From contig NZ_VZRB01000029.1 in NCBI RefSeq assembly GCF_008806595.1, positions 36,842-100,841 on the forward strand: DNA of 64,000 nucleotides, in the 5' to 3' direction. The notes beneath the pieces were generated by a model. The model was not told where the DNA came from. It did no database searches and saw only the letters and a program-made list of their open reading frames with translations. The translations under genes and the position numbers were made by a program. Positions 58,439 through 64,000 of this stretch are shown in pieces. How positions within the stretch are numbered: the stretch's first letter is position 1; every line of letters begins with the position of its first letter. Origin of the DNA: Streptomyces luteolifulvus. Its GTDB lineage: Bacteria; Actinomycetota; Actinomycetes; Streptomycetales; Streptomycetaceae.

Positions 58439-59646
58439 GAACGGACACCTTTCGTCCTCGCACGCGTCGTGACCGCAATGGGTAGTTCCTGCAGGCCGCG
58501 GATCACGGGGTTGTAGTGGCGGACTGGGGACCCCGCGAGCTCGAAGGTCGTGACGCGCTCTGCGAGCGCCGAAACGATCGCCCGCGCCTCCAGCCGCGCG
58601 AGCCCTTGGCCAGCACACCCGTGCACTCCATTGCCGAAGGCCAGGTGGTCGAGTGCGCCTCGGTGCAGGTCAAACCGGTTGGGATCAACGAAATGACGCT
58701 CGTCACGGTTGGCGGATCCGAAGTGGAGGCACACCCGGCTGCCAGCAGGCACCGTCGTTCCGTCGATCTCGACGTCACGCGTTGTCTCACGAAAGAATCC
58801 TTGGACCGGTGACTCGAGACGAAGAGTCTCCTCGAAGGCCGCTCCAGCGAGTTTCGGGTTGCTCCGGACCTCCTCCCAGACGTCCGGACGCTCGGCGAAG
58901 ATCCTCAGCATCGATCCGATGCCGTTCACCGTGGTGTCCATTCCGGCGACCAGGAACGCGCGCATGAGCGGGAACGCCTTGTCTGCCGGAAGTCGCCCCT
59001 CATCGACCGCGTCCAGCACAGCGGCTCCCCAGCTGCCCGGAGCGAGCTGGTCGCGAGTCCCCACCTGCTCGATCCATTCCAGGAACGCGACCAGGTACGG
59101 CAAGCGTTCCTGGAGTTCCGGGGTGAGCGGGCCGAAAGCGGCGAAGGCTGCATCGGCTCCGGGAATCAGGTTCTCTCGACCCTCCTCAGGAAGTCCGATC
59201 AGGTCGGCGACCACCTGGACCGGGAGCCGCTGGGCCAGCTGGGTGATCGCATCGAACGTGCCGAGCGGAACGACGGCGTCTACGAGCTCGGCTGCCTGCC
59301 GGCCGATGTCACCGCGAAGCTTGTGGATGGCTCGGGGTGAGACCTGTTCCGACAGCACCGCACGGAGCGAATCGTGCTCGGGTGGATCCGAGGCGAGAAC
59401 CCCGCCGATCTGACCCGCGTTGAGCTCGGGAACCAACCCGGTGCCGCGCGCCGAGGTAAAGGTTCGCCAGTCCCGAACGGCTGCTCGCACGTCCTCATAG
59501 CGCGTCAAGACATAAAAGTCGTGCCGCCGCATGTACACGGCGCCGCCGAGGTCGCGAAGCTCCCGCAGGACCGGGTGGGGATCCTCAAGAAGGGCGTGGC
59601 TGAACAGGTCCACGTCCGAGGCGACCAGGTGGCTGGCTCGGGTCAT
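58435..59646 (-). CDS. Cytochrome P450, CYP199-like
   Basis: 403 aa from ATG 59646 behind GGGAGG. I-helix AGMDTTVNG (Asp237-Thr238), K-helix EETLR, heme loop FGNGVHGCAG with ligand Cys344. Strings such as GRENLIPGADAAFAAFGP, ESPVQGFFRETTRDVEIDG and LGSANRD-like FGSANRDERHF resemble CYP199A enzymes, which demethylate or hydroxylate para-substituted benzoates. Substrate here is therefore guessed to be an aromatic acid. First gene of the leftward set; promoter with palindrome upstream. Confidence 0.93.
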   Translation of the reverse strand: MTRASHLVASDVDLFSHALLEDPHPVLRELRDLGGAVYMRRHDFYVLTRYEDVRAAVRDWRTFTSARGTGLVPELNAGQIGGVLASDPPEHDSLRAVLSEQVSPRAIHKLRGDIGRQAAELVDAVVPLGTFDAITQLAQRLPVQVVADLIGLPEEGRENLIPGADAAFAAFGPLTPELQERLPYLVAFLEWIEQVGTRDQLAPGSWGAAVLDAVDEGRLPADKAFPLMRAFLVAGMDTTVNGIGSMLRIFAERPDVWEEVRSNPKLAGAAFEETLRLESPVQGFFRETTRDVEIDGTTVPAGSRVCLHFGSANRDERHFVDPNRFDLHRGALDHLAFGNGVHGCAGQGLARLEARAIVSALAERVTTFELAGSPVRHYNPVIRGLQELPIAVTTRARTKGVRS

Positions 59647-59698
59647 GACGTCCTCCCTGGCAAGTCGCACGCCAGTACGCGTCCGACGCGGTCCACAC

Positions 59699-59741
59699 TG
59701 TGATGAATGTCATCACACCAAATACACTTTCGCGATGTCAA
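59699..59741 (-). promoter_or_regulatory. P450 promoter with perfect palindrome
   Basis: TGTGATGA-ATG-TCATCACA (59699-59717) is a perfect inverted repeat with 8-base arms. On the minus strand TTGACA (59741-59736) stands 18 bases before TGTGAT, which is part of the palindrome. A repressor bound there would block the -10 region. No adjacent regulator gene is visible. Confidence 0.6.
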
Positions 59742-60280
59742 TACATTTTCGAAATATTCCGCGCTGAAGGCGGAGAGTCGGCACCGACAACACCTCGTAC
59801 TCCGACTTGGTGTCCGGCCTGTTCTCCAGCTCGCTACACGTCTCTCCCCGGTCCAGGAACCTGGCCGACGGTTCTGGCGGGCGGCGATGCCCGGCGTTGC
59901 AACCGGCGGCTACGGGCTGATGGAGCCGGTGGCCCGCAACAAGGTCAGTCTGGGCAAGGTGATCCACTGACCAGTCTGGCGGGCGCCGCCGCCACTGCCG
60001 TTCCCGAAGCCGGCGGCGTACTGCGCACCTGGGCCCGTACCCGCACACAACGATGCGTGTGCGCGGTGCGCCGCCGTCCTGACCGCGCTCGCACACGCGG
60101 GAGACGGGCCCTCCCCGGATGGCCTGTCCGCCTGCCGCAGTCGACCCGGACATCCCAGCACGACGCCCTGCACCGCGACTCGCGCCGCGACAGCGGTGAT
60201 GAATTTCCCAGGCCGCCCGAAACCCGGCCCGCCATGAAGCACGCCCTGGCCGCCGGCCATCCAGCGATGGCCGGCCGCGC
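59742..60280. other. Gene-poor region upstream of the P450 set
   Basis: Open frames without ribosome sites or recognisable proteins. Next to it lies the IS630 fragment at 60281-60380, so this may be more decayed insertion-sequence DNA. Confidence 0.4.
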
Positions 60281-60380
60281 ACCCACGCTTCCACACACGC
60301 TCTTCACGCCCACCAGCAGCTCGTGGCCCAACCAGGCCGAGCAGTGGCTCGGCCTGCTGACGGACAAGCAGTACGGGAAT
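60281..60380 (+). mobile_element. IS630-family C-terminal transposase fragment
   Basis: Encodes LHTLFTPTSSSWPNQ then AEQWLGLLTDKQ, the block around the catalytic Glu of IS630 transposases (FTPT.SSWLNQVE.WF..LTDK). Here the catalytic Glu region reads NQAEQW and the rest of the gene is gone. Complements, but does not overlap, the fragments at 38440 and 45719-46270. Confidence 0.65.
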
Positions 60381-60468
60381 CCGCTCCACGAGCGATCGAC
60401 CTCCCGAAGCCGTGGGCGTCACGCTTGTGTGCTCGCCGCCGACCGTCACCGCCGTTGCGGAGCGGCAC

Positions 60469-62112
60469 CTACCGACGCGCATCAGAGGCCTGCCGTCGGA
60501 CTTCCGTACCGGTCAGAAGTCTGTATTCGATGCGCCGGAAAGCGGTCTCGGAATCTCCCGGCGAGGTGACGCTGCCGAGCCACCCAAGGAAGAACGCCGC
60601 GGGAACGGCGCCCAGGCCGGGCGACTGGAACGGATACCAGTCGAAACGTGCTTCCGGCCACAGAGCGATGGGGGATCCCGACACGGTGGGGGAGAAAACC
60701 GTGAAGACGGCACAGAGCAGCAGTCCCCCGGAGACCGACCACAACAGCCCTCGGCGATTGAATCCGCGCCAGAAGAACGAGTAGATCAACGCGGGGAAGA
60801 TGCACGACGCCGCGACGGCCATCGAGAAGGCGATCAGGAACTGGGCCTGGTAGTTGTAGAGGGCGGCGGCCAGCGAAACGGCGACGCCGCACACGACGAC
60901 GGCGGCCAGGCGCAGGGCCCGCACCTCCTGGGTGTCGGAGCGGCTGCGCCCGTCTCGCGCGAACACGTCGTGAGCGAGGGAGACGGCGGCAGCGAACGTC
61001 ACACTGGTCACGGTCGTGAGCACCGCGAGGAAGACGACACACGCCATGACGGTGATGAGCACGACGCGCCCCGTCGAGCCGTGACCGAGTACCTCCGACG
61101 CCAGCTGGATCGGGGCGGACTGCCCCGAGGCATCGACCGCGCCGAGGTCCGCGGCGCCGACCACAGCGGCCGCCGAGAAGCCCGTCGTGATCAGCAGCAG
61201 GACGAAGATGCCGGAGAGCCACACGGCCGTACGCGTGGACCGCCGCGCGGTACGACCGCTCCGGGACCCGGCGATCCGCAGGATCAGGTGCGGCATCATG
61301 GCCAAACCGAGGATGGCGACGATGTGGTTGCCGAACGCGTTGAGCGGACCGAGCCCCGCTGTGTCCAGCCAGAGCCCCGGCTTCAGATAGCGGTCCGGTG
61401 CCACGCTCCTGTCCACCGCGGCCGAGAGCAGAGAACCGGGATCCCACTCGAATTTCCTGAGGGCCAGCAGTGTGACCAGCGTCAGCGTCGCCAAGGTGAT
61501 CGGCACCTTGGCGACATGGATGAAGCTCGTACCTCTCAGACCCGCCAACGCGGCGAAGCAAGCGACCAGGCAGCCCATGAGCAGGGTGCACGCCACCACG
61601 GCCTCATCGGTCGGCATGCCGATCAGGAGGGCCGCGCTGATGCCGGCGGCAACCAGTTGCACCATGAGGACGGGAATCGTGATGGCCAACGTCACGACAG
61701 CGGCGGCGATTCGGGGCCCTCGACCTGACGCCCGCAAGGAGAAGAGATCACCGAGTGTGTAACGACCGCTGTTGCGTATCCTCTGCGCAAGGAGCAGCAG
61801 TACACCGAGGGCGATCAGGACGTCGAGGGCGAAAGTGAATCCGTCGTAGCCGATCAGAGCCACGCCCCCGGCGGTTTGCAGCAGGGTGAGAACCGAGATC
61901 TGCTCTCCCGCCATGGCGACACCGTTGAAGGTCGGGGAGAGGGACCGGTCGGCAAGGTAGAGCCCTTCCGGGCTCTCCTCCTCTCCTGCGGCGAGCGTGA
62001 AGAGCCACAGGAGTGACACTCCGATGAAGATCAGAAAGGCGACGATGACGGGGGTCCTCGCGGCTGAGCCCACCGGGTCGAGCACCCCCGCGCTCAGGAC
62101 GTACAGGGTCAC
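60469..62112 (-). CDS. Sodium:solute symporter (SSS/ActP-type)
   Basis: 547 aa from GTG 62112. About thirteen helices; family strings LYLADRSLSPTFNGVAMAGEQIS, GYDGFTFALDVLIALGVLL, RNSGRYTLGDLFSLR, FGNHIVAILGLAMMPHLILR and VTSVTFAAAVSLAHDVFARD. The first two fit acetate/monocarboxylate permeases (ActP, MctC). Follows a DUF485 gene by 4 bases, the usual pairing. Probably takes up a short-chain or aromatic carboxylate with Na+. Confidence 0.93.
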   Translation of the reverse strand: MTLYVLSAGVLDPVGSAARTPVIVAFLIFIGVSLLWLFTLAAGEEESPEGLYLADRSLSPTFNGVAMAGEQISVLTLLQTAGGVALIGYDGFTFALDVLIALGVLLLLAQRIRNSGRYTLGDLFSLRASGRGPRIAAAVVTLAITIPVLMVQLVAAGISAALLIGMPTDEAVVACTLLMGCLVACFAALAGLRGTSFIHVAKVPITLATLTLVTLLALRKFEWDPGSLLSAAVDRSVAPDRYLKPGLWLDTAGLGPLNAFGNHIVAILGLAMMPHLILRIAGSRSGRTARRSTRTAVWLSGIFVLLLITTGFSAAAVVGAADLGAVDASGQSAPIQLASEVLGHGSTGRVVLITVMACVVFLAVLTTVTSVTFAAAVSLAHDVFARDGRSRSDTQEVRALRLAAVVVCGVAVSLAAALYNYQAQFLIAFSMAVAASCIFPALIYSFFWRGFNRRGLLWSVSGGLLLCAVFTVFSPTVSGSPIALWPEARFDWYPFQSPGLGAVPAAFFLGWLGSVTSPGDSETAFRRIEYRLLTGTEVRRQASDARR

Positions 62113-62116
62113 GGCT

Positions 62117-62509
62117 TCACCACCCCGGACCGGTGGCGCGAGCAGCCCCCGGCGTCTCGGCATGGAACTCACCGGACGTCAGGGACCGTTCGAGAGGATC
62201 ACACGACCGCGCACTTCGATTCTCGTACAACCAGGCCGTGACGACGAAGAGTCCGCATTGCAGGATGCCCCAGATCATGCCCAGAGTGAGCTCCCCGCGC
62301 ACGCGCAGTGCGGGGACGTCGGTGAAGGAGGACAGCGCGATGCCGCCGACGAAGGGAACCGCGTTGACGACGAGGAAGGCACGCTGGGCGCGCTGGGTGG
62401 CCTCGCGCAAGCTGCCGATGTGTCGCAGCTGCACGACATCGTGCGCAGGGTCGGATGCTGCTGGGCGACCAGGGGGAATCGGGGAAATCGGGGGGACATG
62501 CGGGGGCAC
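62117..62509 (-). CDS. DUF485-like small membrane protein
   Basis: 130 aa from GTG 62509 behind GGAGG. Two helices at ~45-65 and ~75-96 (LTLGMIWGILQCGLFVVTAWLY), with a Pro-rich start. Size, the two-helix layout and position directly before a sodium:solute symporter fit the DUF485/YjcH companion family. Possibly helps assembly or regulation of the symporter. Confidence 0.75.
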   Translation of the reverse strand: MPPHVPPISPIPPGRPAASDPAHDVVQLRHIGSLREATQRAQRAFLVVNAVPFVGGIALSSFTDVPALRVRGELTLGMIWGILQCGLFVVTAWLYENRSARSCDPLERSLTSGEFHAETPGAARATGPGW

Positions 62510-62605
62510 GGAACCTCCGGGCAGTGAGGGCGGGACGCGGCGCAGTGCGCGGCGTTGCAGCTGCGCGGGATGCAGCGAAGGATGAGTTGATCGCCGTCAG
62601 CCGGT

Positions 62606-62621
62606 ACACAGTGTGCTGTGT
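62606..62621. promoter_or_regulatory. Inverted repeat upstream of symporter operon
   Basis: ACACAG-TGTG-CTGTGT, perfect 6-base arms, 97 bases before the GTG of the DUF485 gene. Candidate operator. Confidence 0.4.
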
Positions 62622-62946
62622 CGGGGTTGCAGCGAAGTCAAGACAGACGCGAAGGCCGAACGCGGACCGCGGAGCCCCAGATCGTGGGCTCCATCCGCCA
62701 TGGCCGTCATGCGTCATGGTGCGCTCATGAGCATCACGGATCCAGTGATCACATGTCAACTGACCGTGAGGTACGTTCAGGAGGTCATTTTCAAAGCGAG
62801 ACTCGCGCGTGCTCACCTCGTGATGACGAGCGTTCCCGCTCCACGAAGGCCGCGCAGGCCCCGCGCGGCCACACGGGCGTCGCCCATGGTGTGCGCGCCG
62901 GCAACGACTGAACACACGCAGTAGAAGGACATCTGAGTCACTTTCA

Positions 62947-62963
62947 ACCCGCCTGAAGCGGGT
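62947..62963 (-). terminator. Hairpin after the HATPase gene
   Basis: ACCCGC-CTGAA-GCGGGT directly follows (leftward) the stop at 62968. A second ACCCGC lies at 62971-62976 inside the gene end. Confidence 0.5.
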
Positions 62964-62967
62964 CACT

Positions 62968-63813
62968 TCAACCCGCCGCCAGCACATGCGTTGCCCCGGT
63001 CGCCCCCGTTGCCCGGGTGACCATCCGGTCTTCGGTGTCGCCAAACCCGCCCGCTGTAGCGCCGGGCGATGTGGTGCGGGGGGACGGGACATCGGGTGAT
63101 GGGATCCTGCGGCGTTTGGACGGCCACAGGCTGAGTCCGGGGAGGCGGGGTACGGCACTGGTCGTGCGCAGTTCAAACCAGACGGTCTTGCCGTCCGCGA
63201 GGTGCCGTGAGCCCCACCGGGTGGCGAGCTCGTCAACAAGGTGCAGTCCCCGCCCGTGTTCCTCGTCGTACTGGGTGTGGCGCGGCCGGGGCGGGAGGGG
63301 GCTCGCGTCGCTGATACCGCAGCGCAGTGCCCCTTTCAGGAGGGACCGGGACAGGCTCAGACGTATCGGACCCCGCGCGTGCATGAGGGCGTTGGTGACC
63401 AACTCGGTGGCCAAGAGCTCGGCGATGTCGGCCTGCTCGTCCAGTCCCCATCGGGTCAGCTGGTCACGGATCAGCCGCCTCGCCTGAGACGGGGCGCGCG
63501 GGTTGTGGTCCAGTGGCCAGTAGACGTCGTCCCCGTGTGCCCGGCGCAGGTGACCGGCCAGGCCTGTGATCCGCACGGCGACGGCAGCCCTCCGCCGTCG
63601 CAGCCGGCGTGCTAGCGGTGCCACCGTGACGGCAGGGCCGTGGAGACGGGTGGGCCGTGTGGCCGGTCCGTGTGGGCGGATTCGGTGGGATGCCGCGAAA
63701 GAGGACTGCTGAAGCAGTCGGGGTGTGACGCAGAAGGCTCGGCAGTGCCCGTGGCAGCAGGCGCCGCGGTTCGGCAGGTACGGGGACGGTCCAAGCCGTT
63801 TGTGGAGACCCAT
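62968..63813 (-). CDS. HATPase-domain protein (RsbW/anti-sigma-like)
   Basis: 281 aa from ATG 63813 behind GAGGTGG. N-terminal ~110 residues are basic and low-complexity; HATPase ~115-215 with ARRLIRDQLTRWGLDEQADIAELLATELVTNALMHARGPIRLSL and GRGLHLVDELATRWGSR. Streptomyces have many such single-domain kinases that phosphorylate anti-sigma-factor antagonists. Related to the C-terminal domain of the phosphatase at 51112. The Ser/Pro-rich tail is probably disordered. Confidence 0.88.
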   Translation of the reverse strand: MGLHKRLGPSPYLPNRGACCHGHCRAFCVTPRLLQQSSFAASHRIRPHGPATRPTRLHGPAVTVAPLARRLRRRRAAVAVRITGLAGHLRRAHGDDVYWPLDHNPRAPSQARRLIRDQLTRWGLDEQADIAELLATELVTNALMHARGPIRLSLSRSLLKGALRCGISDASPLPPRPRHTQYDEEHGRGLHLVDELATRWGSRHLADGKTVWFELRTTSAVPRLPGLSLWPSKRRRIPSPDVPSPRTTSPGATAGGFGDTEDRMVTRATGATGATHVLAAG

Positions 63814-63897
63814 GAGGTCCACCTCGATCTCTCTGGAACTGAAATGCGTATATAGGACTCTTCGACATGGTTGGGCCGGCATGCAGGGGGCATTTCG

Positions 63898-64000
63898 ATG
63901 AGTGGCACGCAATATTCCGGGCGTCCCTCCGGCCGGCCGCCTGTCGGGGAGCCGATCCTGGACCGGGCGTTCCGGCTGCTGCGGGCGTTCACGTCGGACG
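63898..64000 (+). CDS. Start of an IclR-type regulator (cut by window end)
   Basis: 34 codons visible from ATG 63898 behind GGGGG: MSGTQYSGRPSGRPPVGEP and ILDRAFRLLRAFTSD. The second string is the usual beginning of the IclR winged helix (.LDRA..LL.AF). Divergent from the HATPase gene. Only a tentative family call. Confidence 0.6.
   Translation, partial: MSGTQYSGRPSGRPPVGEPILDRAFRLLRAFTSD

Larger units (their letters stand above)
62510..62967. other. Upstream region of the symporter operon
   Basis: No gene recognised. Contains the inverted repeat at 62606-62621 and, at its right end, the hairpin terminating the HATPase gene. Confidence 0.5.

Noticed and set aside
1..64000. tRNA or rRNA genes
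   Set aside because: None was recognised by eye on either strand; a cloverleaf search would be needed to be certain.

Overview
The window looks like a piece of a Streptomyces (or close relative) linear chromosome, probably a variable arm. It is very GC-rich with strong third-position GC, uses GTG and TTG starts, and many genes are coupled through ATGA/GTGA overlaps. Gene content is also typical of the genus: SpoIIE-type phosphatase, HATPase anti-sigma-like protein, DUF4913, FN3/CBM secreted proteins and an OmpR-type two-component pair. No rRNA, tRNA, CRISPR array, integrase or relaxase was recognised. All family names below come from reading the sequence and memory, not from a database search.

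Layout. 0-4 kb: a membrane-anchored ricin-lectin protein, a DUF4913 protein (convergent, with two strong hairpins between them) and an AT-richer orphan protein. 4-5 kb: a decayed transposase. 5-14 kb: two-component system, GH114 glycosidase, expansin-like chitin-binding protein, CYTH protein, fatty-acid desaturase and SGNH hydrolase. 14.3-34.8 kb: the most striking region, two diverged copies of a type IV secretion/conjugation-like module of the SCO6880/SCO6881 type. Copy A runs leftward (14285-20499) and copy B rightward (26372-34791). Each has a DUF6668-like protein with a deviant P-loop, VirB2-like two-helix small membrane protein(s), a VirB8-like single-pass protein, a SCO6881/VirB6-like polytopic protein, a SCO6880-type protein and a VirB4-like ATPase. 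Only copy B ends with a VirD4/TraG coupling ATPase. Each copy is flanked divergently by a lytic transglycosylase and then a repeat-type protein carrying a shared N-terminal domain. An ECF sigma factor sits near the centre of symmetry. The same N-terminal domain recurs at 0.35 kb fused to a lectin.

34.8-37 kb: DUF418 membrane protein and a conserved hypothetical. 37.6-47.2 kb: a gene graveyard, with FG-GAP/IS630 chimera, NUDIX, flavoprotein, phosphotransferase, ABC ATPase, O-antigen ligase and IS630 relics, most with visible frameshifts. Intact genes between them are NmrA/TetR and MarR/Old Yellow Enzyme divergent pairs with palindromic operators. 46.4-50.9 kb: a TetR regulator and a sugar-type ABC importer whose promoters share a CTCAAGTTCAA element. 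51-54 kb: a large SpoIIE phosphatase. 54.3-59.7 kb: a leftward catabolic set made of a CYP199-like P450, 3Fe-4S ferredoxin, ferredoxin reductase, a thiolase reduced to its first ~31 codons, MaoC hydratase, CurA-like reductase and SDR. A perfect palindrome overlaps its promoter. 60.3-64 kb: IS630 relic, DUF485/sodium-solute symporter pair, HATPase protein and the start of an IclR-type regulator.

Working model (inference): the 14-35 kb region builds an envelope-spanning apparatus, with pilin-like subunits, VirB4 motors and peptidoglycan hydrolases to open the wall. Lacking a relaxase, it is either a protein-secretion or fixed chromosomal machine, or part of a larger element whose processing genes lie outside the window. 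The 46-62 kb part looks like uptake and oxidation of a small, possibly aromatic, acid with a now broken thiolase step.
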